Notes: generated from the sequence alone by a model not told the origin. Positions 44,488 to 53,903 are shown, counted from the stretch's first letter. The stretch: 64,000 nucleotides of DNA from Oceanicoccus sagamiensis (GCF_002117105.1 NZ_CP019343.1:3038001-3102000), one strand, 5' to 3'. Numbers and translations: made by a program.

Positions 44488-44970
44488 ATGAAACGGATCG
44501 TAGCGGGAATAGTTTTATCAAGTGCATCAGTTATGTCTTTTGCCGGCACTGCCGGTGGTGAAGGCTGTGGCTGGGGACAAATGTTGTTTGATGGCCAGAG
44601 CGGCACTGCCACTCACGTACTGGCACTGACGACCAACTCCAGTACCGGTAATAACACCTTTGGTGTCACTTCGGGCACTAATGGCTGTAATGCTTCAGGC
44701 ACTATCAGCTACGGTGGTAAAGAAATGGTCAATGTTGGTCTCTTTATGGATGAGTTCAGCAGCGATGTTGCACAAGGTGACGGTGAAGTACTTTCAGCTG
44801 TAGCCGTGTCTTTGGGTGTTGCTCCTGAAGATCGTGAGCATTTCAAAGCGTCTATGCATGAGAATTTTGCTACATTATTCCCCAGTGAAAATGTAACAAC
44901 GGAAGACGTGCTAGCGGCCATTTGGTCTGTTATGCAAAATGATGAAACTTTAGCGGTCTACGTATCTTAA
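44488..44970 (+). CDS. DUF3015 family exported protein
   Basis: 160 residues. A signal peptide (to about Ala19) precedes GCGWGQMLF, VLALTTNSSTGNNTFG, TSGTNGCNASG and a C-terminal helical half, the full DUF3015 pattern. Members are small periplasmic proteins of Gram-negatives with unknown function. A strong terminator follows directly. Adjacent to a DUF4105 gene. Confidence 0.88.
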   Translation: MKRIVAGIVLSSASVMSFAGTAGGEGCGWGQMLFDGQSGTATHVLALTTNSSTGNNTFGVTSGTNGCNASGTISYGGKEMVNVGLFMDEFSSDVAQGDGEVLSAVAVSLGVAPEDREHFKASMHENFATLFPSENVTTEDVLAAIWSVMQNDETLAVYVS

Positions 44971-45000
44971 GATACCTGAACGTTTGAATGTTTAGTCATT

Positions 45001-45030
45001 AAAAGCCCCCTCCCGTGTGAGGGGGCTTTT
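45001..45030 (+). terminator. Rho-independent terminator
   Basis: AAAAGCCCCCTC pairs perfectly with GAGGGGGCTTTT around CCGTGT (45001-45030). It ends the DUF3015 transcript and sits only 24 bases before the next gene start. Confidence 0.92.
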
Positions 45031-45054
45031 GTATCTGCCTATTAATAATAATTG

Positions 45055-46902
45055 ATGTCAGTTTTTCTATTGAAACTACTTAGCTTACTACTTATCTTTT
45101 TTAGCGCATCAGTGCATGCCTCATTATTGCCATGGCTGCAACAAGCCGAGCGCGACCAGTTGGCACAGCAGCGTGAATGGTTAAACCTGCTGCACTATAA
45201 ATCTCTGGCCGAGCCTGAAAGCTTTGTTGATGATGATAAATTTTTTCTGGCTGCTAATGGTTATGTTGACCCTGCAGCGGAATTACAGGCAACCATCACC
45301 GCCTTTTACCAGCAGCCAGTAACCCAGTGTCGTTTTGTCGCACGACGACAATTTCTCTTGGAACAATTGCCGGGTATCGATTTCCCGATTCAAGCCTGTG
45401 CAGAGTATCAAGCCTGGCGAGATAAAGTGAATGCCCATAGCGTGGTATTGGTCTTTGCTTCCAGTTATTTAAATAGCCCTTCATCCATGTATGGCCATAC
45501 TTTTTTGCGGTTTGACCCAGTCGATGTGGAAAGCGGCTCTACGCTATTATCTTATGCCCTGAATTTTGGGGCCAATGCCGATGTTAACGACAATAGCCTG
45601 TTATACGCCTATAAAGGCTTATTTGGCGGTTATGAGGGTATGTTTGCAGCGGGTAGTTATATTGAAAAGGTGAAGGAATATTCCCGCCTGGAAAGTCGTG
45701 ATCTTTGGGAGTATCGCTTAAACCTTGAAGGAGAAGAAATTGATCGCTTAATGGCCCATATCTGGGAATTAAACCTGATTAATTTTGATTATTACTTTTT
45801 TGATGAAAACTGTTCTTTCCGTTTGCTGGAATTAATGGAAGTGGCCAGACCCTCTGTGGAGTTAACCGAGACCTTTCCGGTGGTGGCTATTCCCATTGAT
45901 ACCGTGCGTATAGCCGAAGACAATCAGTTGATTGACAGTGTGGTTTATCGGCCTTCCCGGCAAGTTTTATTGGCTGAAGATTTAAGTGAATTTTCTGAAG
46001 CGCAAAAAGCCATGGTGTTACGGTTAATGGCAGATCCCGCTTATGCAGACACTGAGGCGTTTTTAGCTCTGGAGCCTGCCAGACAGCGAGCTTTAATTGA
46101 CAGTAGTTACCGTTTATTACGCTATGACAACGATAAAAGCAGCCGTGACAGTAAGGTAGCGGCCAACAGTTTCCAATTATTAAAACGCTTAACCCGCTAC
46201 GATAAAGCCTCTCCTGACAATACCTTGGAAGAGCGGCCTGTAGACCCTTTAGATGCCCATGACACCATGCTGGTTTCACCGGTAGTGGGTTATGAAGAAG
46301 ATGCACCCTATGTTGATTTGGTTTGGCGATATACCTACCACGACCTGTTGGATAACTCACCGGGCTATCCCAGGGATACCTCGCTGAATATGGCGCAGCT
46401 AGTCCTGCGTGCCAAAAAGGATGAGTCGCTTCAGTTGCAGCGCTTCGATATTTTGGAAATTAATTCACTGGCCCCTCGCAATGAGTTTTTTAAGCCCATG
46501 GCCTGGCGTGTTAATGCCGGTTGGGAACGCCAGTGGACGGAAGCTAAAGATCAGTTAGTGCCCCAGGTTAACGGCGGCTTGGGGGCAAGTTATCGCGGCC
46601 CCCTGGATGGCCGGCTATTTGCCATGGTTCGCGGTCGAGTCGAATATAACGAAGGTTTTGATAATAACCTCGATGCTGCGCCGGGTATTGGCGTGGGGTA
46701 TTTGTTGCAAGGTGAACGGGCTAACACCTTGATCGAAGCAGAGCATTATGAGTTTATCCAAAACTTAAGCCGGTCAACGTTCTCGGTAAACTATCAATGG
46801 ATGCTATCTAAGGATTCAGCCATAAGAATAGGTTTTAAGCGGAATCTGTTTGAGGGAGAGGGTATCAATGAAACCAGTATTGGCTACCGCGCCTACTTTT
46901 AA
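45055..46902 (+). CDS. DUF4105 domain exported protein
   Basis: 615 residues from ATG 45055; the in-frame TTG just before it is disregarded. A signal peptide (to about Ala23) precedes a DUF4105 domain (about 130-300) with SPSSMYGHTFLRF, LLSYALNFGAN, YKGLFGGYEGMF, SRDLWEYRLNL and FFDENCSFRLLELME. The His, Asn and Cys pattern resembles NlpC/P60-like cysteine peptidases, which is a known suggestion for the family but not proven here. The last ~150 residues alternate like a beta-barrel or beta-sandwich and end with Phe, so outer-membrane location is possible. No ribosome-binding site is visible. Followed after 12 bases by a lipoprotein hydrolase. Confidence 0.8.
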   Translation: MSVFLLKLLSLLLIFFSASVHASLLPWLQQAERDQLAQQREWLNLLHYKSLAEPESFVDDDKFFLAANGYVDPAAELQATITAFYQQPVTQCRFVARRQFLLEQLPGIDFPIQACAEYQAWRDKVNAHSVVLVFASSYLNSPSSMYGHTFLRFDPVDVESGSTLLSYALNFGANADVNDNSLLYAYKGLFGGYEGMFAAGSYIEKVKEYSRLESRDLWEYRLNLEGEEIDRLMAHIWELNLINFDYYFFDENCSFRLLELMEVARPSVELTETFPVVAIPIDTVRIAEDNQLIDSVVYRPSRQVLLAEDLSEFSEAQKAMVLRLMADPAYADTEAFLALEPARQRALIDSSYRLLRYDNDKSSRDSKVAANSFQLLKRLTRYDKASPDNTLEERPVDPLDAHDTMLVSPVVGYEEDAPYVDLVWRYTYHDLLDNSPGYPRDTSLNMAQLVLRAKKDESLQLQRFDILEINSLAPRNEFFKPMAWRVNAGWERQWTEAKDQLVPQVNGGLGASYRGPLDGRLFAMVRGRVEYNEGFDNNLDAAPGIGVGYLLQGERANTLIEAEHYEFIQNLSRSTFSVNYQWMLSKDSAIRIGFKRNLFEGEGINETSIGYRAYF

Positions 46903-46914
46903 CGGTTGCTCGCT

Positions 46915-47754
46915 ATGAGGCTATTTTCACGGTTAGTACTGTTAGGTTGCGTGCTCTCGCTAACAGCCTGTAGCGGTTTGCTTTTTTTCCCCAGCAAGCA
47001 GTGGGTGCGTACCCCGGCCGATATTAACCTCGCCTATGAAGATATCGAATTAGTCACCGCGGATAATATTAAGCTCAGTGCCTGGTGGTTAAAGACGGAT
47101 CAGCCCGTGAAAGGCACGGTATTGTTTTTACATGGCAATGCCGAAAATATCAGTACTCATATTGCCAGTGTGCACTGGCTGCCTGAGCGTGGTTATCAGG
47201 TCTTAATGCTGGATTACCGGGGTTATGGCCGCTCAGAAGGGACGCCTTCATTGCCTGCTGTGTTTATGGATATTGAAGCGGGTTTTAACTGGCTGAAAAA
47301 TAGCGAGGACGTCGCGGGCAAGCCGGTTTTTCTGTTGGCACAAAGCCTGGGTGCTGCTATGGGCGGCTTTAGTGTGGGGGATAACCCCGAGTTCAGAAAT
47401 ATGCTGAATGCGGTGGTATTGGATGCAGGTTTTGGCAGCTATAGTGAGATCGCTAAAGAGGTGGCTTCCCGCAGTTGGCTTACCTGGCCATTTCAATACC
47501 CTGTAGCCTGGTCTATGCCGGATGAATATAACCTGGATGCAGTGATTCACCAGATTAGCCCTACGCCGTTATTAATTATCCACGGTACACAGGATGCGGT
47601 TATTCCTTTTGCGGAAGGGGAGCGGCTATTTGGTTTGGCGGTAAAGCCAAAATCTTTTCTGCGTTATGATGGCCCACATATAGGGACTTTTTATGATGTG
47701 GGTAACAGGGATTTATTGCTGCAGTTTTTTAACAACTCAACAACCGCGCAATAA
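46915..47754 (+). CDS. Alpha/beta hydrolase lipoprotein
   Basis: 279 residues from ATG 46915. Lipobox LTAC (Cys19). Alpha/beta hydrolase core with oxyanion segment LFLHGNAENI, nucleophile Ser144 (AQSLGA in place of the strict GxSxG), Asp227 (GTQDAVIP) and His255 (DGPHIGT). It belongs to the BEM46/ABHD13-like group. Probably a membrane-anchored esterase of unknown substrate. It follows the DUF4105 gene by 12 bases and is likely cotranscribed. Confidence 0.85.
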   Translation: MRLFSRLVLLGCVLSLTACSGLLFFPSKQWVRTPADINLAYEDIELVTADNIKLSAWWLKTDQPVKGTVLFLHGNAENISTHIASVHWLPERGYQVLMLDYRGYGRSEGTPSLPAVFMDIEAGFNWLKNSEDVAGKPVFLLAQSLGAAMGGFSVGDNPEFRNMLNAVVLDAGFGSYSEIAKEVASRSWLTWPFQYPVAWSMPDEYNLDAVIHQISPTPLLIIHGTQDAVIPFAEGERLFGLAVKPKSFLRYDGPHIGTFYDVGNRDLLLQFFNNSTTAQ

Positions 47755-47775
47755 CTCATTACCCAGCCCCATCTC

Positions 47776-47805
47776 CTGTCATTCCCGCGAAGGCGGGAAT
47801 GACAG
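47776..47805. repeat. Palindromic 'GTCATTCCCGC' element between convergent genes
   Basis: CTGTCATTCCCGC and GCGGGAATGACAG are perfect inverted repeats around GAAG (47776-47805). Palindromes with this core are widely scattered in proteobacterial genomes as REP-like elements. Here it lies between two convergent genes and may also act as their terminator. Confidence 0.7.
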
Positions 47806-47816
47806 CATAACAGGCC

Positions 47817-49274
47817 TTATAAGAAAACCTTAGGCGTATACATACCATGGAAGCCCTGCGGCATATGGAAGTCCAGCTTGATCGTTGCCATAGGCTCACT
47901 AAAGTTCTGGCTGTCGATAAGCACCACTTCAGTTTTATTGGTATTGCCGTTATAGACATAAACCATTACATAAAACTCATCTTCAGACGTCGAGCCGGGT
48001 TTGGCAACCATTAACGGTTCGCCATTAAAGCGGTAAGAGCCAAAGTCATGGGTTTCTACTTTGCCGGTTAAGCGGTCAATTTTCTGCACAGCACCAAAGT
48101 ACGTTCTGGGGCCTTCACCCGTATAAGCGGTGGCGACGGCATAACGGTTTTCTGTAGTGGTGCGGCGCCAATCCCATTGTGGGAATTCACCTTCAAGGGC
48201 ATCGTTAATATACTCTGATTGAACCTGACGACTTTTCAGGTTAACAATAAAGCGTTTATAGCGTGCAGCACCGGCCCTGAAGTTGACATCATCAGAGAAG
48301 ATATTCATTGGCTCGGTAGGGTTTTCAGGTGTTGGGTAGGCACCGTCTTTGGTTTCCATCATATCAAAATGGATTTCACCGTTTTTCTCGTAGGCATTGC
48401 CAAAGTGCAAGCAGGAGACGGGGTCAATTTCAATACTATCGACACGCTGTAAGGTGTGAAGATCAATAATAATAATTTTGTTGGCCAGACTCTTATCAAA
48501 CTTCATTAAGTCTGCCATAGACTCGTTTTTCAACATGGTCATAAACAGATTGCCATGGAGGGAAACCGAAGATTGAACAAAAACAGCGTAGTTTTCTGTT
48601 AGTGCAAAGTCGTGTAGCAGGGGTATAAAGTCTAACTCAAAAACTTGCCGTTGTACCATCTGCCCCTTGGGGTCGATTTTGTAAAGTTCAAAGCCGGGTT
48701 TGAGTCCTTTTAAGCTGACATCAAAACAAATACCGAAATTATAGTAGTAGCCGGTTTTGGGATTGATTTTACCGTGGGCGCTAAAAACATTGGCTTTACC
48801 CAGGCTGTCGTCATACGTGTATTCGCCAACCGTATCCAGCGAAGCGGGGTCAACCTGATAGGGGCGGCCACCTTCGTTTAAGGCCAGAAATTTATCATTG
48901 TGTAGAATGAGCCCAGTATTGGCCGGGTTGGCTGGTGGGGCAAAGCGTTTAAAGAAGTTACCCTTGGGTGCGCCACCAAAACCGCGATACAGCATTTTAC
49001 CTGCGGCTGTTTCATCGACATACTTGGGCGTGCGAATAAATTTATTAGCAAAGTGAACCTTGCCATCAACAAAGGTGGTTCTGCCAACCATACCGTCGCC
49101 ATCAAACCAATTAAGAAATTCCTCATCACCAATTTTTAAACGGCCCGGGCCGTTACGAAAAAAGGTGCCGGTTAAATCTTCAGGAACTTTACCTTCAATA
49201 TCCTCGACCCAATAATCGAATTCCTGTTCCTGTGCTTCAAAATTTCCTTTGATGGTGGCTTGTGCTGTGCTCAT
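47817..49274 (-). CDS. Carotenoid oxygenase (RPE65/lignostilbene dioxygenase family)
   Basis: 485 residues. The four iron-binding histidines of the family are present: His167 (FSAHGK), His221 (LLHDFAL), His290 (CLHFGN) and His476 (QGFHGMY). FFRNGPGRL and WFDGDGMVG are the family openings. Enzymes of this family cleave a C=C bond of carotenoids, stilbenes or lignin-derived phenols with O2. No carotenoid biosynthesis gene is present in the window, so a stilbene or aromatic substrate is equally possible. Cotranscribed probably with yghU, 76 bases upstream. Confidence 0.9.
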   Translation of the reverse strand: MSTAQATIKGNFEAQEQEFDYWVEDIEGKVPEDLTGTFFRNGPGRLKIGDEEFLNWFDGDGMVGRTTFVDGKVHFANKFIRTPKYVDETAAGKMLYRGFGGAPKGNFFKRFAPPANPANTGLILHNDKFLALNEGGRPYQVDPASLDTVGEYTYDDSLGKANVFSAHGKINPKTGYYYNFGICFDVSLKGLKPGFELYKIDPKGQMVQRQVFELDFIPLLHDFALTENYAVFVQSSVSLHGNLFMTMLKNESMADLMKFDKSLANKIIIIDLHTLQRVDSIEIDPVSCLHFGNAYEKNGEIHFDMMETKDGAYPTPENPTEPMNIFSDDVNFRAGAARYKRFIVNLKSRQVQSEYINDALEGEFPQWDWRRTTTENRYAVATAYTGEGPRTYFGAVQKIDRLTGKVETHDFGSYRFNGEPLMVAKPGSTSEDEFYVMVYVYNGNTNKTEVVLIDSQNFSEPMATIKLDFHMPQGFHGMYTPKVFL

Positions 49275-49350
49275 GGTTTGTCTCTGCTTTATTAGTATGA
49301 TTCAGGTGTTTCAGCACTTTACCACCTCATTGTGTGGTTTTCGAGCCTGA

Positions 49351-50196
49351 TTAATCCAGATCGCTGGCGTTATGGCGCTCTGCCACTTGTTCATCCTCTT
49401 CTCCCCATACGCGGTTTACTTTTCGCCCTCGCTTTACTGCTGGCCGATTATGTATTTCTTCGGTCCAGCGTTGCACATGCTTATAGCTCTGCACGTCAAG
49501 GAACTCGCCCGCTTCATACAATTTACCCATTACCAAACCACCGTACCAGGGGTAGATGGCAATATCGGCCACGGTATATTCGTCACCACAAAGAAAGCGT
49601 CGATTCGCCAAATTTTGATCTAGAACATCTAATTGGCGTTTAACTTCCATGGTGAAGCGATCAATCGGGTATTGCCATTTTTCCGGGGCATACGCATAGA
49701 AGTGACCAAAACCTCCGCCGAGATAAGGGACGCTGCCCATCTGCCAGAAAAGCCAGGAAAGACATTCGGCTTTAGCGGAGAGATCGGTGGGTAAGAAGGC
49801 ATTAAATTTTTCTGCCAGATATAAAAGAATTGCGCCAGATTCAAATAAGCGAGTGGGCGGTGTGGTGCTATGATCAAATAGCGCTGGAATTTTAGAATTG
49901 GGGTTGGCGCTAACAAAACCGGAACTAAATTGATCGCCCTCCATAATATTGACCAGCCAGGCATCGTACTCAGCTTCGCTATGCCCCAGTGCCAACAGTT
50001 CTTCCAGCATAATGGTGACTTTTACGCCATTGGGGGTGGCTAATGAATAGAGTTGTAGTGGATGCTTGCCAACTTGCAGCGCTTTTTCATGGGTGGCGCC
50101 ACTCACCGGACGATTAATATTGGCAAACTTACCGCCTTCGGCATCAGCATCCCATTGCCATACGGTCGGTGGTGTATAGGTCGGAGGGTTACTCAT
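49351..50196 (-). CDS. yghU: YghU-like glutathione transferase (disulfide-bond oxidoreductase)
   Basis: 281 residues. N-terminal extension (TVWQWDADAEGGKFANINRP) followed by the nu-class GST fold: HPLQLYSLATPNGVKVTIMLEELLALG, NPNSKIPALFD, LFESGAILLYLAEKF and VADIAIYPWYGGL. YghU reduces organic peroxides and small disulfides with two bound glutathiones and lacks classical transferase activity. Upstream neighbour of the carotenoid oxygenase gene, so it may handle reactive products of that enzyme (inference). Confidence 0.9.
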   Translation of the reverse strand: MSNPPTYTPPTVWQWDADAEGGKFANINRPVSGATHEKALQVGKHPLQLYSLATPNGVKVTIMLEELLALGHSEAEYDAWLVNIMEGDQFSSGFVSANPNSKIPALFDHSTTPPTRLFESGAILLYLAEKFNAFLPTDLSAKAECLSWLFWQMGSVPYLGGGFGHFYAYAPEKWQYPIDRFTMEVKRQLDVLDQNLANRRFLCGDEYTVADIAIYPWYGGLVMGKLYEAGEFLDVQSYKHVQRWTEEIHNRPAVKRGRKVNRVWGEEDEQVAERHNASDLD

Positions 50197-50265
50197 AGGG
50201 AGATTCCATTTAGGGTTTCAATAGAGGGTTTGGGGTAGTGCTGTGTAGCCTAAAGCTTGCTGATA

Positions 50266-50907
50266 TTATTCGCTATTATTAATCAAAGCTAATAAATAAT
50301 TAAGTCGGTCTTCAGCGACGGTCATTTCCAGTAGATGTTGTTTTAGACTGGCATCCATTCCTAAGAGTCCATTAATTGCAAAGCTAAATTCCGTCGCAGA
50401 AATGGTATTCCAATATTCGCCATTAAGAATATCCTGAGCATCCGGAGATTCCTGAGTGACAACCAGTAATTGCGCTAATAGGTCTTTTTTTAATTGCTCT
50501 AGTGAGGCGTGATCCTCAACTGGGCTATCTTGCACGGGGGTGCATTGCCAAATACCGAAGGGCAGGGTTTGCACTTCCTGTTGTAACTCCAGCCGTTGCG
50601 CCATATCCACCATAATAGCCATTCTACCGTCTTCCAGTTCTTCCAGTATTTCTACCTTGCCCGCGCTAAATACGGTGCATGGTTTATAGGTGGACTGGTT
50701 ACTGTTAAGGGTGTCTTCCAGCGTTTGTTGTTTTTTATTGCTATGGAGGATTTTTTCAGTATGGCAAACCCCCATTAGCATATCGTTATCGAGGCAGTGC
50801 TTCACCATCTTCCGATAGCGGGGCTCAAATACATGCAAGGGGCAGGGCACCCCAGGGAAATTAACCGCATTGGGGATGGGGAATAAAGCGACTGTTATCG
50901 TGTTCAT
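50266..50907 (-). CDS. Lon N-terminal (substrate-binding) domain protein
   Basis: 213 residues from the Met of MNTITVALFPIP (50907); an adjacent Met at 50913 is equally possible. LFPIPNAVNFPGVPCPLHVFEPRYRKMV is the Lon N-terminal domain, without the ATPase or protease domains of Lon. Such stand-alone proteins may bind substrates or act as adaptors. Function unproven. No operon partner. Confidence 0.87.
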   Translation of the reverse strand: MNTITVALFPIPNAVNFPGVPCPLHVFEPRYRKMVKHCLDNDMLMGVCHTEKILHSNKKQQTLEDTLNSNQSTYKPCTVFSAGKVEILEELEDGRMAIMVDMAQRLELQQEVQTLPFGIWQCTPVQDSPVEDHASLEQLKKDLLAQLLVVTQESPDAQDILNGEYWNTISATEFSFAINGLLGMDASLKQHLLEMTVAEDRLNYLLALINNSE

Positions 50908-51059
50908 AGTCATTCCTTACGTTTTAAAACCCAAAGCAGATTAGTCTGTTTTGAACTATAGCACTCTGCTTATAGTAAAAAATTCACTATAGAAATCAGG
51001 GTCTAAAGTGTCTTATGGGCCGTAGTACTGGTAACAGTTTAATAAATTGGAGAGCCATT

Positions 51060-51761
51060 ATGATCACTACTGCTTCAAGCCTAACACAGTTACTGTTACG
51101 ACTAGGATTATTGAGTGCTCTGCTACTGGGAGGTTCCATGGCGCTATCACTTGAGCAGCCGGATTATACGGTGATTTACGAGCAGGGGGATATTGAGTAT
51201 CGCTATTACGATGCCTACCTGGTGGTCGAAACGGTGATTGAGAATGATCAGAAATATAAGTCGGCGGCCAATGAAGGTTTTCGGCGTTTATTTCGCTATA
51301 TCTCTGGCAATAATAAAAAGGGTGACGAAATTGCTATGACTAAGCCGGTGCAACAAGTTAAAACCAGTGAAACCATTGCATTGGATGATATCTCTATAGA
51401 GTCTACTGTTAGGGCGGGTAACTATGCCGTGAGTTTTGTATTGCCAAAAAAATACAATGCGGTGACAGCGCCTCAGCCTCTTGATCCCAGAGTGTCAGTA
51501 GTGATGCTGCCTGCTAAGACGGTTGCAGTTTATCGCTATTCTGGCCGCTGGACAGAAAGTAATTTTAAACGCAGCAGTGCCAAACTTAATCAATCATTAC
51601 AGCAGCAAGCGGTTAATGCGATTGGTGAGGTTAGAAGTGCTTTTTATAATGCCCCCTTTATGCTGCCATTTTTGCGCAGAAATGAGGTGTTGGTAGAGGT
51701 GAGTAATTTGCCCGAAAGCTATACCCAGCAGGGTGGTGATCTGGCTGCTACTTTATATTAA
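51060..51761 (+). CDS. SOUL-family haem-binding protein, exported
   Basis: 233 residues from ATG 51060, with GGAG ten bases upstream; a longer frame from 51015 lacks one. A hydrophobic signal segment (about 8-28) precedes the SOUL domain: YTVIYEQGDIEYRYYDAYLVVE, ANEGFRRLFRYISGNN, MTKPVQQ, YRYSGRWTES and RRNEVLVEV. SOUL proteins bind haem or related tetrapyrroles. It ends by overlapping the convergent uracil-DNA glycosylase gene by four bases. Confidence 0.88.
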   Translation: MITTASSLTQLLLRLGLLSALLLGGSMALSLEQPDYTVIYEQGDIEYRYYDAYLVVETVIENDQKYKSAANEGFRRLFRYISGNNKKGDEIAMTKPVQQVKTSETIALDDISIESTVRAGNYAVSFVLPKKYNAVTAPQPLDPRVSVVMLPAKTVAVYRYSGRWTESNFKRSSAKLNQSLQQQAVNAIGEVRSAFYNAPFMLPFLRRNEVLVEVSNLPESYTQQGGDLAATLY

Positions 51762-52339
51762 GCGTCCAGTATCTGTTTAACCCTTTGTTGGATAGCCGGT
51801 ACTCTATCGGTTTCAAACCAGGGGTTTTTCTTTAGCCAAATATTATTGCGCGGGCTGGGGTGGGGCAGTAGTAATTTCTCCGGCCAGTAATCTTGCCAGT
51901 CTAAAACCTGTTCCGTCAGGTTTTTTTTCGTCTTGCCCAAATGATAGTCCATGGCATATTTGCCGACGACAATAATTAGTTGCAGTTGTTCTAATTGTTC
52001 GAGCAGTGGTTTGCGCCAGGTCTCTGCGCATTCCGGGCGGGGTGGCAGGTCGCCTGATTTGCCTTTGCCGGGATAACAAAAGCCCATAGGGACTATGGCG
52101 AATTGTTCCGGGTTGTAGAAGGTGGCTTTATCAATACCCAGCCATTCCCGTAGGCGGTTGCCGCTGGCATCATCAAAGGGAATGCCTGAAGCGTGGACTT
52201 TAGTTCCCGGTGCTTGTCCCGCTATCAGGATTTTGGCATCGGGGTGAATTTGAAAGACGGGTCTTGGACCCAGTGGTAAATGCTTTTCACAGAGCGTGCA
52301 GTTGCGTGCTTCTGATACCAGAGTCATAAAGTTATTCAT
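51758..52339 (-). CDS. Uracil-DNA glycosylase family protein
   Basis: 193 residues. The UDG fold motifs are visible: AGQAPGTKVHASGIPFDD (active-site loop 1), FYNPEQFAIVPMGFCYPG, and LLPHPSPRN (His-Pro-Ser-Pro loop 2). Two cysteines, CTLC near the start (14-17), plus others resemble the iron-sulfur ligands of family 4 and 5 enzymes. It removes uracil or related damaged bases from DNA. The ATG lies four bases after the transporter stop, with GAGGGA as its ribosome-binding site inside that gene, so it belongs to the hipBA transcript. Confidence 0.82.
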   Translation of the reverse strand: MNNFMTLVSEARNCTLCEKHLPLGPRPVFQIHPDAKILIAGQAPGTKVHASGIPFDDASGNRLREWLGIDKATFYNPEQFAIVPMGFCYPGKGKSGDLPPRPECAETWRKPLLEQLEQLQLIIVVGKYAMDYHLGKTKKNLTEQVLDWQDYWPEKLLLPHPSPRNNIWLKKNPWFETDRVPAIQQRVKQILDA

Positions 52340-52343
52340 ACAG

Positions 52344-53894
52344 CTATCCCTCAGCGTGTTTAACTTTGTGATGAAGATTGACTATCCAGCGGCCATACAG
52401 ATAAAACCCCAGTGCAGAGGCAAAGCCAACCGCGCTCATTATATACCACATTAAACCCACGCTATTACCGCTATACAATAGCTCTGTTGCGTCCTGTGTG
52501 GATAGTGCGGTAACTATAAGCATGTTGTCAAAGGCTTCGCCAATGGGGATGTTGGCGACGGCCTGTGCTGTCATTCCGTAGGCCGTGAGAAACTCTCTGG
52601 CTAAGGTGTCTTTTGCGGCCCATTTGTCGTACATCATTGGCGCTGTAGCCGCTTCCAGTGTCCAGCCAAAAAATAAGGGCAGTTGCGAGAAGCCCAGATA
52701 CATGGCTTTTTTATCGGTGGGTGCAAAATTTCCCAGATACTCAGTAAATTTGGGACTTGAAAACATCTCTCCCATACTAAATACAATAATCGCAAATACG
52801 ATCAGCCAGGCGGCATTGGCGCTGGCGATAATCAGTAATGCTGCGGAAGAAAACAATGTACCGAGAGTAATAGAATTGATGGCTTTCAGTTTTGCTGAGA
52901 GGGCTGCAAAGATAAAACAGCTCAGCATAATAAGTCCGGCGTTGAGGTTCATTAAGCCTTCTGGTTTGATCGTTAGCCCTGACTTATCCATGCCCAGTAA
53001 AAACTGTGTGACCGGATTGCTGGTTCCCTCAGTGCCAAACAGGCTGCTAACGATAACCGTGGTATCCACCCAATCGCGGATAAATACCGGCAAGATGTCA
53101 AACAGGGAGTTAAACATATACCAGAATGCAGAAAATAAAATCAGGTAGGCGAGCAATACCGGGTTTTTTAATTCGCTGATGGATTCAATCACTAAGTTGG
53201 ATTGTTTTTTCTCGCCGCGTTGAATTGCGGCTTTTTGTGCCAGGCGTTCTGCTTTGTCGGGCTCTTTATACATCAGCAATAATAATAAATTGCAGCTGAT
53301 AATCACTATGCAGGCAATAAATACCTGTTGCCAGGAAAACTGCCGTAATGAGGCTGCGACAATAGGCCCTAAAAAACCACCGATATTGACGGTTTGGTAA
53401 AAAATGCCCCAGGCCATGGAGGAATTTTGTCGGTTGCTGGCTTTGATCAGTGTGCCCATAATGCCGGGCTTAAAAATACCAGTGCCCAGTGCTAAGAGGA
53501 TAGCGCCAACAAAGAAGCCGTTATAACTGGGAAAGTAGGCCATAACGGCATAGCCAGCCATTTTGACTAACGTAGAAATAAAGATAGTTTCTTTGTAGCC
53601 AATACGGTCAGATAGCCCGCCGGTAAAAACGGGTACCAGTGATTGCACCATGGCCCAGAAGGTTAGGATAATGCCAAAGTCTGTCATCGAAACACCAAGG
53701 CCGCCGGCGGAAACCGGATCATTGGCATAGAGCGAGGCCACAACTTTTACCCCGTAATAGGCAAGCCGCTCTACCATTTCCATCCCTGCCACAATCCAGA
53801 ATACATAGCTGAGTGAGGCGATAGAAGCGAACAGGCCGAGCTGTTTAATATCCTGCGCAGCACTAAGGGTTTGTTGGGTATTTTTATTCAGCAT
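52344..53894 (-). CDS. POT-family proton-dependent oligopeptide transporter
   Basis: 516 residues, about 12-14 hydrophobic segments. Three POT signatures are present: MEMVERLAYYG (ExxERFxYYG), GTGIFKPGIMGT (the GxGGIKP-like loop) and GIFYQTVNIGGFLGP (FYxxINxG). These mark a proton-peptide symporter of the inner membrane rather than a drug MFS. It starts nine bases after the hipA stop, with no Shine-Dalgarno, so its translation may rely on coupling. It lies between a hipBA pair and a uracil-DNA glycosylase gene, an arrangement I do not know. Confidence 0.83.
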   Translation of the reverse strand: MLNKNTQQTLSAAQDIKQLGLFASIASLSYVFWIVAGMEMVERLAYYGVKVVASLYANDPVSAGGLGVSMTDFGIILTFWAMVQSLVPVFTGGLSDRIGYKETIFISTLVKMAGYAVMAYFPSYNGFFVGAILLALGTGIFKPGIMGTLIKASNRQNSSMAWGIFYQTVNIGGFLGPIVAASLRQFSWQQVFIACIVIISCNLLLLLMYKEPDKAERLAQKAAIQRGEKKQSNLVIESISELKNPVLLAYLILFSAFWYMFNSLFDILPVFIRDWVDTTVIVSSLFGTEGTSNPVTQFLLGMDKSGLTIKPEGLMNLNAGLIMLSCFIFAALSAKLKAINSITLGTLFSSAALLIIASANAAWLIVFAIIVFSMGEMFSSPKFTEYLGNFAPTDKKAMYLGFSQLPLFFGWTLEAATAPMMYDKWAAKDTLAREFLTAYGMTAQAVANIPIGEAFDNMLIVTALSTQDATELLYSGNSVGLMWYIMSAVGFASALGFYLYGRWIVNLHHKVKHAEG

Positions 53895-53903
53895 AGGGAG
53901 TAT

